Shown here: positions 1 through 6,750 of the stretch, piece by piece
How the letters are laid out: the number at the start of each line of letters is the position of its first letter
Numbering within the stretch: position 1 is the stretch's first letter
From: Candidatus Symbiothrix sp.
GTDB lineage: Bacteria > Bacteroidota > Bacteroidia > Bacteroidales > Azobacteroidaceae
Assembly (NCBI GenBank): GCA_031284765.1
Contig: JAITXK010000181.1
Location: 1-9,727 of the forward strand
DNA: 9,727 bases
Direction of reading: 5' to 3'
Position numbers and translations under genes: made by a program
The notes under the pieces: generated by a model
Databases searched by the model: none
Told to the model about the DNA's origin: nothing
What the model saw: the letters and a program-made list of their open reading frames with translations, nothing else

Positions 1-12
1 AATCAACTCAAT

Positions 13-1632
13 ATGGCAACTCCTCCATTCAAGTATCAAAACATGTTCCCGATGGGAAAAGACAACACCGAGTATTATTTATTGACCAAAGAGGGCATTT
101 CCACCGCCACTTTCGAAGGCAAGGAAATACTGAAAGTGAACCCCGAAGTGTTAACCCAGGTAGCAAATACCTGCTTCCATGATTGTGCGTTCTATCTGCG
201 CCCTGCACATCAACAACAAGTGTCGGCGATTTTGTCCGACCCCGAAGCCAGCGAAAACGACCAATTCGTGGCGCTCACCATGTTGCGCAATGCGGAAGTG
301 TCGGCCAAAGGCATTTTACCGTTCTGTCAGGATACGGGAACGGCGACGATTGTCGCTAAAAAAGGCCAACAGGTCTGGACGGGTGGAGGCGATGAAGAAG
401 CGCTTTCCAAAGGCGTGTACAAAACATATACGGAAGAAAATCTGCGCTACTCGCAAAATGTGGCTTTAGATATGTACACCGAAAAAAACACCGGCACCAA
501 TCTTCCCGCTCAAATTGATATTCAAGCGGTTGACGGCGATGAATACAAATTCTTGTGCATCGCCAAGGGCGGCGGTTCATCCAATAAAACCTATTTGTTT
601 CAGGAAACCAAAGCGTTGTTGAATCCCGAAACCTTGGAAAAGTTCATTATCGAAAAAATGAAATCGCTGGGAACGGCGGCTTGCCCTCCCTATCATATTG
701 CATTCGTTATCGGCGGAACTTCAGCGGATTTGTGTTTGAAAACCGTGAAACTGGCCTCCACCAAGTATTATGATCGTCTGCCAACCGAAGGCAACGAGGG
801 CGGTCAGGCGTTTCGCGATGTGGCTTTGGAAGTCCGAATGTTGAAAGCGGCGCAGGAAATCGGTTTGGGCGCTCAATTCGGCGGGAAATATCTGGCGCAT
901 GACATTCGCATCGTCCGTTTACCGCGTCACGGCGCCTCTTGTCCGGTGGGAATGGCGGTTTCCTGTTCGGCCGACCGGAACATCCAAGCGAAAATCAACA
1001 AAGAGGGCGTTTGGATTGAAAAGTTAGAAACTCATCCCGCTAACTACATTCCTGAAGAATACCGCCAAGCAGGCGAAGGCGATGTTGTAAAAATCAATTT
1101 GAACCGTCCGATGCAAGCTATTTTGGCTGAACTGACTAAATATCCTGTGGCTACGCGCCTGTCTTTGAATGGAACGATTGTCGTAGGCCGCGATATTGCC
1201 CACGCCAAACTGAAAGAATTGTTGGATAAAGGCGAAGACCTGCCTCAATACGTGAAAGACCATCCGATTTATTACGCCGGGCCTGCCAAAACACCGCAAG
1301 GAATGGCCTGCGGTTCGATGGGGCCGACCACCGCGGGGCGTATGGATTCGTATGTCGATTTGTTTCAATCGCACGGCGGAAGCATGATTATGTTGGCCAA
1401 AGGCAATCGCAGTCAGCAAGTGACGGATGCCTGTCAAAAGCACGGCGGGTTCTATTTGGGTTCGATTGGAGGCCCTGCCGCCATTTTAGCGCAAAACAAC
1501 ATCCAAAGCATCGAATGTTTGGCTTATCCCGAACTGGGCATGGAAGCTATCTGGAAAATCGAAGTGGAAGATTTTCCGGCATTCATTCTGGTAGATGACA
1601 AGGGGAATGATTTTTTCAAACAGTTGAAGTAA
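13..1632 (+). CDS. Class I (iron-sulfur) fumarate hydratase
   Basis: This 539-residue protein is a single-chain class I fumarase of the FumA/FumB type, which reversibly hydrates fumarate to L-malate in the cytosol (TCA cycle, or its reductive branch in fermenting Bacteroidota). The three cysteines expected to bind the catalytic [4Fe-4S] cluster are visible: Cys105 in PFCQDTGT, Cys224 in TAACPPYH and Cys318 in VSCSADRN. Their numbers match those I remember for E. coli FumA. The N-terminal alpha domain runs to about residue 330. The C-terminal fumarase_C domain follows, with the GPAKTPQGMACGSMGPTTAGRMD stretch near residues 418-440. The length is normal for the fused family (about 540-550), so the gene is intact. 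The start gives the usual MATPPFKYQ N-terminus. Only 12 bases of upstream sequence are present, so no promoter can be assessed. The 3' end overlaps the convergent helicase gene by 17 bp. Confidence 0.96.
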   Translation: MATPPFKYQNMFPMGKDNTEYYLLTKEGISTATFEGKEILKVNPEVLTQVANTCFHDCAFYLRPAHQQQVSAILSDPEASENDQFVALTMLRNAEVSAKGILPFCQDTGTATIVAKKGQQVWTGGGDEEALSKGVYKTYTEENLRYSQNVALDMYTEKNTGTNLPAQIDIQAVDGDEYKFLCIAKGGGSSNKTYLFQETKALLNPETLEKFIIEKMKSLGTAACPPYHIAFVIGGTSADLCLKTVKLASTKYYDRLPTEGNEGGQAFRDVALEVRMLKAAQEIGLGAQFGGKYLAHDIRIVRLPRHGASCPVGMAVSCSADRNIQAKINKEGVWIEKLETHPANYIPEEYRQAGEGDVVKINLNRPMQAILAELTKYPVATRLSLNGTIVVGRDIAHAKLKELLDKGEDLPQYVKDHPIYYAGPAKTPQGMACGSMGPTTAGRMDSYVDLFQSHGGSMIMLAKGNRSQQVTDACQKHGGFYLGSIGGPAAILAQNNIQSIECLAYPELGMEAIWKIEVEDFPAFILVDDKGNDFFKQLK

Positions 1633-3898
1633 CGACCTCGAAACGAGCAAACTTCAATAACAATTGTTTATTGCCGAAATTGTCAAAGTCCACCGTGGCT
1701 TTGGCATTTTCATTTTCACCCGTTAACGCCGTGACTTTGCCTTGTCCGAAACGTTCGTGCCGTATCACATCGCCGATGTGCAAGTTGCCGATGCTTTGAT
1801 GCGTGGCCACAGGAGTGGATTGTACCGATTCGACAGGCGAAAATTTGCGTGAAACAGCATGCACACCCGGTTCGATGCGCGGAATGGATGCAGATGATGA
1901 CCGTGGTGACCAAGAGCGTTCCAACGCTGAACTACCCGACAAACGCAGGTATTCTGGGTCTATGTCTCTCAGAAAACGGCTGGGTGTGCAGGATTGCGTT
2001 TGTCCGTTGCGAAAACGACTTTTGGCGTAGGTCAGAACGGCATTTTCTTCGGCCCGCGTGATGCCCACGTAAAACAGGCGGCGTTCTTCTTCAATTTCTT
2101 TGGCGTTGTCACGGCTTCGTTCCGAAGGGAACAGGTTTTCTTCCAATCCGACGACAAATACATTTTTAAATTCCAGCCCTTTGGCCGAGTGAATGGTCAT
2201 CATTGTTACGCGGTTGGCGTTTTCGTCTTTATCCGTATCCTGGTCGGTCAGCAGAGAGATTTCCGACAGGTAATCGCCGATTTTGACTTCTTCAATGCCT
2301 TCTTCCATGCGGGAAACGGTAAAATCGTGCAAACTGGTTGCCAATTCTTCCACGTTTTGCACGCGGCTCAGGCCTTCGGTCGTGCGGTCTTCATACAGTC
2401 CGCTAATCAAACCGGTTTCGCGGATAATTTTGTTGCCGACTTCGTAAGCATTTTGCTCAGCCGCTGCTTCTATCAACTGTTGTATCAGCATCCGGAATCC
2501 TTCCAACTTTTTCGCCGTGCCCGCATTGATGTTCAGATTATACTCCAAAGGATTGGAAATGACACTCCACAAACTGACATTTTGCAACGCCGCCGCCGAC
2601 ACAATTTTATTCACCGTGGTATCGCCGATTCCGCGGGCGGGATAGTTGATAATCCGTTTAAAAGCCTCTTCATCGCTCGGATTGGCCACCATGCGCATGT
2701 AGGCAATGATGTCTTTGATTTCCTTGCGTTGATAAAAAGATAAACCGCCGTAAATTTTATAGGGAATATTGATTTTTCGCAACGATTCTTCAAAAATACG
2801 ACTTTGGGCGTTGGTACGATACAGAATGGCAAAATCCTTATACTCATAATGATGCACCATGCGCATCTCCGCAATCCGGCCTGCAACCGTGTATCCTTCT
2901 TCAAAATCGGAATATGCGCCGATAACCAAAATTTTTTCGCCGACTTGCTTTTTGGAATAAACGGTTTTCGGAATTTGCTCTTTATTCTTGTCGATGAGTG
3001 AGTTCGCCGCGTTCACAATGGTTTGGGTTGAGCGGTAGTTTTGTTCCAGTTTGAACAATCTGCTTTCGGGATAAGTTTTCCGAAAATTCAGGATATTGCC
3101 GATATTTGCCCCGCGGAACGAATAAATGCTTTGCGCATCATCGCCCACCATGCACAGGCAATGTTGTTCGTTGGCAAGTTGTTGAATAATTTCGTGTTGG
3201 ACGGCATTCGTGTCCTGATACTCGTCCACCAAGATAAAGCGGAACTGGTTGCGGTAACGCTCAACTGTTTCTTGGCTGTTGGTGAAAAGTTGACTGGTGT
3301 AAAGTAGCAAATCGTCAAAATCCATGGCTTGCGCCGTCCGGCAACGATTCCAATAAGTAGCATAAATGGCTTGGATGTGGGGCTTGTTGACAAAATTATC
3401 GTATTCAATCAGGTCTCTATCCGAGGCGTAGCGTTCGGGAGTAATCAAAGCATTTTTTACTTTGGAAATACGTGCCTGAATTTGGTTGGGTTTGTATATT
3501 TTATCGTCCAAACTTTTTTCCTTGATAATGGATTTTATCAGGTTTTTGGAATCTTGCGCATCATAAACCGTAAAATCAGAACGAAAACCGATTTTGTCCG
3601 ATTCACGGCGTAATATCCGCGAAAAGATGGAGTGAAAAGTGCCCATCCACAAACGGCGGGCAGTATCATCGCCTACGATTTGTGCGATACGCGATTTCAT
3701 TTCCCGCGCTGCTTTGTTGGTAAACGTCAAGGCGAGAATATGGTAGGGTGAAACGCCGTTTTGCAACAGCCATGCGATTTTGTAGGTCAGTACCCGCGTT
3801 TTGCCGGAACCGGCGCCGGCGATGACGAGGCTTGGGCCTTCATTGTAAAGTACCGCTTCGCGCTGGCTGTCGTTTAATTGTTGAAGGAAATCTTCCAT
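1616..3898 (-). CDS. pcrA: ATP-dependent DNA helicase, UvrD/PcrA type (superfamily 1A)
   Basis: This 3'-5' DNA helicase acts in nucleotide-excision and mismatch repair and in clearing proteins from DNA. In the 760-residue form starting MEDFLQQLN, all SF1A motifs can be read: Q motif LNDSQREAV (8-16), Walker A AGAGSGKT (27-34), Ia LTFTNKAAREM, II ILVDEYQDTN, III GDDAQSIYSFRGA, IV YRTNAQSR, V TIHSAKGLEF and VI RRLFYVGITRA. The C-terminal part (GDVIRHERFGQGKVTAL...) is the Tudor-like module that in PcrA/UvrD contacts RNA polymerase, so this is the full-length PcrA/UvrD type rather than Rep. The start at 3898 matches the family N-terminus and has a GGAGGG stretch just upstream. An in-frame ATG at 3922 would add 8 residues (MRVEGTNC) and overlap the ridA stop as ATGA, so it cannot be excluded. 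This is the last gene of a leftward cluster. Confidence 0.95.
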   Translation of the reverse strand: MEDFLQQLNDSQREAVLYNEGPSLVIAGAGSGKTRVLTYKIAWLLQNGVSPYHILALTFTNKAAREMKSRIAQIVGDDTARRLWMGTFHSIFSRILRRESDKIGFRSDFTVYDAQDSKNLIKSIIKEKSLDDKIYKPNQIQARISKVKNALITPERYASDRDLIEYDNFVNKPHIQAIYATYWNRCRTAQAMDFDDLLLYTSQLFTNSQETVERYRNQFRFILVDEYQDTNAVQHEIIQQLANEQHCLCMVGDDAQSIYSFRGANIGNILNFRKTYPESRLFKLEQNYRSTQTIVNAANSLIDKNKEQIPKTVYSKKQVGEKILVIGAYSDFEEGYTVAGRIAEMRMVHHYEYKDFAILYRTNAQSRIFEESLRKINIPYKIYGGLSFYQRKEIKDIIAYMRMVANPSDEEAFKRIINYPARGIGDTTVNKIVSAAALQNVSLWSVISNPLEYNLNINAGTAKKLEGFRMLIQQLIEAAAEQNAYEVGNKIIRETGLISGLYEDRTTEGLSRVQNVEELATSLHDFTVSRMEEGIEEVKIGDYLSEISLLTDQDTDKDENANRVTMMTIHSAKGLEFKNVFVVGLEENLFPSERSRDNAKEIEEERRLFYVGITRAEENAVLTYAKSRFRNGQTQSCTPSRFLRDIDPEYLRLSGSSALERSWSPRSSSASIPRIEPGVHAVSRKFSPVESVQSTPVATHQSIGNLHIGDVIRHERFGQGKVTALTGENENAKATVDFDNFGNKQLLLKFARFEVVTSTV

Positions 3899-3918
3899 AC
3901 AGTTTGTTCCCTCCACCC

Positions 3919-4296
3919 TCATCTTACAGCTATCACTTCAATTTCAACCAATCCGTTTTTCGGCAAAGTCTTTACCGCCACCGCTGACCGTGCCGGATAA
4001 GGTTCTGCAAACTGTTGGCCATACACGGCATTCATAGCGGCAAAATCGGCCATATCGGCTAAAAAGACGGTCGTTTTGACAACCTGAGCCAGACTTAAAC
4101 CGTCCGCCGCCAATACGGCTTTGATGTTTTTGAACACTTGTTCGGTTTGTTCCGTTATCGAACCCGCAACGAAATCGCCGGTTTCAGGATGGATGCCCAA
4201 TTGTCCGGATAGAAAGACAAAATTGCCGGTCTTGACGGCCTGTGAATAGGGGCCGATAGCTGCCGGAGCATTGTTGGTAGAAATGACTTGTTTCAT
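3919..4296 (-). CDS. ridA: RidA family enamine/imine deaminase (YjgF/UK114)
   Basis: This 125-residue cytosolic protein of the Rid superfamily hydrolyses reactive enamines and imines, such as 2-aminoacrylate released by PLP-dependent serine/threonine dehydratases, and so protects PLP enzymes. The sequence shows the family N-terminus with AIGPYSQAVKTGNFVFLSGQ (residues 13-32, including Tyr17), the central QVFKNIKAVLAADG helix, and the substrate-binding Arg103 in YPARSAV followed by LVEIEVIAV with acidic residues Glu119/Glu121. The arginine and acidic residue are the hallmarks of the active RidA subgroup. The length is normal, and a homotrimer is expected from the family. It lies 7 nt downstream of the GIN-domain gene. 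Its TGA stop overlaps an alternative ATG of the helicase, so it probably shares a transcript with both. Confidence 0.95.
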   Translation of the reverse strand: MKQVISTNNAPAAIGPYSQAVKTGNFVFLSGQLGIHPETGDFVAGSITEQTEQVFKNIKAVLAADGLSLAQVVKTTVFLADMADFAAMNAVYGQQFAEPYPARSAVAVKTLPKNGLVEIEVIAVR

Positions 4297-4303
4297 ATTT
4301 TTA

Positions 4304-5041
4304 TCAGTTAATTTGAATAATATCTCCTGAACCCGATACGGATGTATGTACCGATTTGGGATGTCCCTTGTAACGAATATCGCCCGAACCCGAAATAGAA
4401 GCTTTCAACTCCCTCAACACCAAGGCTTCTATATCGCCTGAACCGCTGATACGACAATCTAAATCTTCTATGGCATAATTGAAAGCCCTGATATTGCCCG
4501 AACCACTGATGCGAAAATCAGCCGAAGTTGCGGCTCCGTTCAGTAATACATCGCCTGAACCGGTGATTTTGACTTCCAATTCCTTGCAATACAGACTGTC
4601 GGTTTTCACATCGCCTGAGCCGATAATGGAGAGTTTCATTTCCTTGGCATTCACTTCGTTGGCCAATAAAACATTGCCCGAACCGGTGATTTTGACTTGC
4701 TCCAAATTCCGGGAATTAGTATAAATAATGAGTTTCGAAGGTTTGATGATGGAATCATCGGTTTGGTCAATAATTAGGCGGTGATTTTTGACCGAAATAT
4801 TCAATAAAGGCAGAATATTGGCATCGACCGAAACCTGTAGAAAAGGTTCATCCTGCGCAATTTGCCGGTAAACCACATCGGCAGAGATATTTACCGTGAT
4901 TTCGTCGTAATCGGGAATCGCAATCTTTTCATTTACAATATGATAATTTCCTTTGACTTCTTTCCAATGACTGGGTAAACAAGAGTGGAAAACCGGAAAT
5001 GCAATAAAAGAACAGATAAAGAATGAAGTAAATCGTTTCAT
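4304..5041 (-). CDS. Exported head GIN domain (DUF2807) protein, putative lipoprotein
   Basis: This 245-residue protein is probably exported to the periplasm or outer membrane. The N-terminus MKRFTSFFICSFIAFPVFHSC has a basic start and a hydrophobic core, then Ser20-Cys21, which could be a non-canonical lipobox; Sec export is more certain than lipidation. From residue 118 to the end the chain is a run of seven GSGD/GSGN turns (GSG at 120, 141, 161, 180, 200, 218 and 237), each about 20 residues apart and preceded by a beta strand such as VKITGSGNVLL or ASISGSGDIRY. This is the pattern of the DUF2807 'putative auto-transporter adhesin, head GIN domain' family, predicted to fold as a right-handed beta-solenoid. 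No ligand or function is established for the family, and 'adhesin' is only a domain label. It lies 6 nt downstream of the MBL hydrolase gene and 7 nt upstream of ridA. Confidence 0.88.
   Translation of the reverse strand: MKRFTSFFICSFIAFPVFHSCLPSHWKEVKGNYHIVNEKIAIPDYDEITVNISADVVYRQIAQDEPFLQVSVDANILPLLNISVKNHRLIIDQTDDSIIKPSKLIIYTNSRNLEQVKITGSGNVLLANEVNAKEMKLSIIGSGDVKTDSLYCKELEVKITGSGDVLLNGAATSADFRISGSGNIRAFNYAIEDLDCRISGSGDIEALVLRELKASISGSGDIRYKGHPKSVHTSVSGSGDIIQIN
4307..4690 (-). repeat. Tandem ~60-bp coding repeat (GSG-D/N solenoid turns)
   Basis: Seven imperfect repeats of about 54-63 bp encode the I-x-GSG-(D/N)-(I/V) turns of the GIN protein. On the + strand they appear as recurrent blocks such as cctgaaccggtgat or cccgaaccactgat. 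The Gly-Ser-Gly codons are the most conserved part and the strand-forming residues between them vary. The spacing follows the protein solenoid pitch, so this is protein-level repetition and not a mobile or CRISPR-like repeat. Confidence 0.8.
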
Positions 5042-5047
5042 GATAAG

Positions 5048-5830
5048 TCAATATTTAATGGATGAATAATAATTGTCGTGATAAAAAAACATCCGTGCCT
5101 TGCATTCGCCGGCCTGTTGTTTGAGACGGATTTTCTCTTCCAACGATTGAAGCGGCTGCGTATCATAAGCCGAAATCCACTCGTCGGAAAGGTGCGCCTT
5201 GGTTGGAATAACATCGCCGGCGAACAAACACCAGCCTTCCTCCGCCTTAAATGCAGAAACTAACTGCCCGGCGGTATGGCCTTGATACAAATAAAGCACC
5301 AAATCACCGGCTAATGCAGCAGTTGTTTCTACCGTTTGAAGCAATCCCGCTTCGGATAACGGCAATACATCTTCTTTCCGGTACGACGATTGTTCCAAAC
5401 GATGAGCATGCAGATAATTCTCCCATTGGGATTTACCAACCCAATGACAGGCATTCGGGAAAGTGATTTTCAAATTGCCTGCTTCGTCGTTGGATGTGCA
5501 GCCTCCGCAATGGTCGAAATGCAGGTGTGAAAGAATTACATCTGTCACTTGTCCGACTTCAAAACCTTGTTGACGTACCAAATTGGCAATATTTTGCGTG
5601 TCGTAAAACTTATAATACGACAATTTTCCCAAGTCTTTCGTGCCGGCGCCGGTATCCAGCAAAACAACTTTTTCGTCCTTCCAAATCAGCAGGCAGTTCA
5701 TGGCTAATATACAGCAATTGTCGTCATCAGCCGGATATTTCCGGCTCCATGCCCGTTTGGGAATCGCGCCGAACATCGCGCCCCCGTCTGCATGGAAAAA
5801 ACCGGTCTGTAAGATTCTATATTGCCACAT
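5048..5830 (-). CDS. Metallo-beta-lactamase fold hydrolase
   Basis: This 260-residue metallo-hydrolase has a full set of dinuclear metal ligands: the core motif HLHFDH (His102, His104, Asp106, His107), His185 in GHTAGQL, Asp206 in FAGDVIPT and His251 in FFYHD. LLDTGAG (58-64) comes before the metal site, as usual. The overall layout resembles lactonase-like MBL proteins (the AHL-lactonase neighbourhood of the family), but the substrate cannot be told from sequence. There is no signal peptide, so it is probably cytosolic. I chose the start at 5830 (MWQYRILQTG) because the reading frame upstream of it runs through the promoter and into the divergent rfbD gene with no family-like sequence. It is the first gene of the leftward cluster, 6 nt before the GIN protein gene, and starts 31 bp from the divergent rfbD start. 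Confidence 0.9.
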   Translation of the reverse strand: MWQYRILQTGFFHADGGAMFGAIPKRAWSRKYPADDDNCCILAMNCLLIWKDEKVVLLDTGAGTKDLGKLSYYKFYDTQNIANLVRQQGFEVGQVTDVILSHLHFDHCGGCTSNDEAGNLKITFPNACHWVGKSQWENYLHAHRLEQSSYRKEDVLPLSEAGLLQTVETTAALAGDLVLYLYQGHTAGQLVSAFKAEEGWCLFAGDVIPTKAHLSDEWISAYDTQPLQSLEEKIRLKQQAGECKARMFFYHDNYYSSIKY

Positions 5831-5836
5831 ATTTAC

Positions 5837-5854
5837 TACTTTTGTGCAAAAGTA
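5837..5854. promoter_or_regulatory. Symmetric divergent promoter: back-to-back TAnnTTTG boxes
   Basis: The 18-bp sequence TACTTTTG-TG-CAAAAGTA fills most of the 31-bp gap between the divergent MBL and rfbD genes. Read on the + strand, TACTTTTG (5837-5844) fits the Bacteroidota -7 consensus TAnnTTTG and lies 17 nt before the rfbD ATG. Read on the - strand, the same octamer (5854-5847) lies 16 nt before the MBL ATG. I see no good -33 TTTG/TTG at 19-21 nt from either box. It may be a genuine two-way promoter with very short leaders, or a promoter on one strand with an inverted repeat that also acts as an operator. Confidence 0.65.
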
Positions 5855-5861
5855 ATAAATT

Positions 5862-6728
5862 ATGGCAAAAAACATTCTAATTACAGGTGCAAAAGGGCAA
5901 TTAGGTAGCGAATTAAGTGAACTATTTTCGCAATACCCCGAATTTAACTTTATTCCAACCGATATTGCCGAGTTGGATTTAACCAATAAAGAAGCCGTTG
6001 CAAGCTTTGTTTCAGAACAAAAAATTGATTATATCGTCAATTGTGCAGCCTATACGGCCGTTGATAAAGCGGAAGATGATATTGATTTGTGCTACAAAAT
6101 CAATCGCGATGCCGTGAGAAATCTGGCGGAAGCGGCTGCAGGTAAAGCCAAAATCATTCACGTTTCCACCGATTATGTATTTGATGGAACAGCCGTCAAC
6201 CCCTACCAGGAAACCGACGCCACAAACCCGCAATCGGTTTACGGCAAAAGCAAATTGGCGGGCGAAGAGGCTTTATGGACGGTTTGCCCCGAAAGCCTCA
6301 TTATTCGCACGGCTTGGCTGTATTCGATTTACGGCAATAATTTTGTGAAAACAATGATTCGCTTGGGCAAGGAACGTCCGGATTTGAATGTAGTTGCCGA
6401 CCAGAAAGGCACGCCGACCTACGCCGCCGATTTGGCGCAAGCCATTCTGTCAGTGATTGTGCATGCGGAAAAAACCAATGCCTTCCCTGCCGGAATTTAT
6501 CATTACAGCAACGAAGGCATTACTTCCTGGTTTGAGTTTACGGAACTGATTCATCAGTTGGCGGGCATTACTACCTGCAATGTGCATCCGATTCCAACTT
6601 CTCAGTATCCTACTAAGGCGACTCGTCCGATGTACAGCGTTTTAGATAAGACTAAAATCAAACAAACAGTGGGTATTATCGTTCCGCAGTGGGAAGAAAG
6701 TTTGAAGCGTTGCATCGAACGGATGTAA
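5862..6728 (+). CDS. rfbD: dTDP-4-dehydrorhamnose reductase
   Basis: This 288-residue cytosolic short-chain (extended SDR) reductase (RmlD/RfbD) carries out the last step of dTDP-L-rhamnose synthesis, NAD(P)H-dependent reduction of dTDP-4-dehydro-L-rhamnose, which supplies surface polysaccharide. It shows the N-terminal nucleotide-binding GAKGQLG (9-15), the NCAAYTAVDKAE segment (60-71), HVSTDYVFDG (100-109) and the catalytic YGKSK pair Tyr127/Lys131. The C-terminal KATRPMYSVLD motif (252-262), typical of RmlD, binds substrate. The length is normal (about 285-300). The usual partners rfbA, rfbB and rfbC are not in this window, so the gene is detached from a complete rml cluster here. The start at 5862 gives MAKNILITGAKGQLG as expected. 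The 3' end faces the ATPase gene with 22 bp between the stop codons. Confidence 0.95.
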   Translation: MAKNILITGAKGQLGSELSELFSQYPEFNFIPTDIAELDLTNKEAVASFVSEQKIDYIVNCAAYTAVDKAEDDIDLCYKINRDAVRNLAEAAAGKAKIIHVSTDYVFDGTAVNPYQETDATNPQSVYGKSKLAGEEALWTVCPESLIIRTAWLYSIYGNNFVKTMIRLGKERPDLNVVADQKGTPTYAADLAQAILSVIVHAEKTNAFPAGIYHYSNEGITSWFEFTELIHQLAGITTCNVHPIPTSQYPTKATRPMYSVLDKTKIKQTVGIIVPQWEESLKRCIERM

Positions 6729-6750
6729 ATTTCATTGCTTTTTTATCACT

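Noticed and set aside
1994..2743. 249-codon open frame on the + strand
   Set aside because: It lies wholly antisense to the helicase gene, is very rich in Phe, and shows no recognisable domain, while the opposite strand carries all the helicase motifs.
4479..4724. Repeat-containing 81-codon + strand frame with recurring PEPVILT
   Set aside because: It is the antisense shadow of the GSG solenoid repeats, and its periodicity comes entirely from the real gene on the - strand.
5831..5986. N-terminal extension of the MBL hydrolase to an ATG at 5986
   Set aside because: The extra 52 residues would be read from antisense rfbD sequence and across the divergent promoter, and they show no MBL-family similarity. 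MWQYRILQTG at 5830 is the natural start.
6729..6750. Terminator between rfbD and the ATPase gene
   Set aside because: There is a run of six T at 6739-6744 but no stem precedes it in this 22-bp gap, so I do not call an intrinsic terminator.
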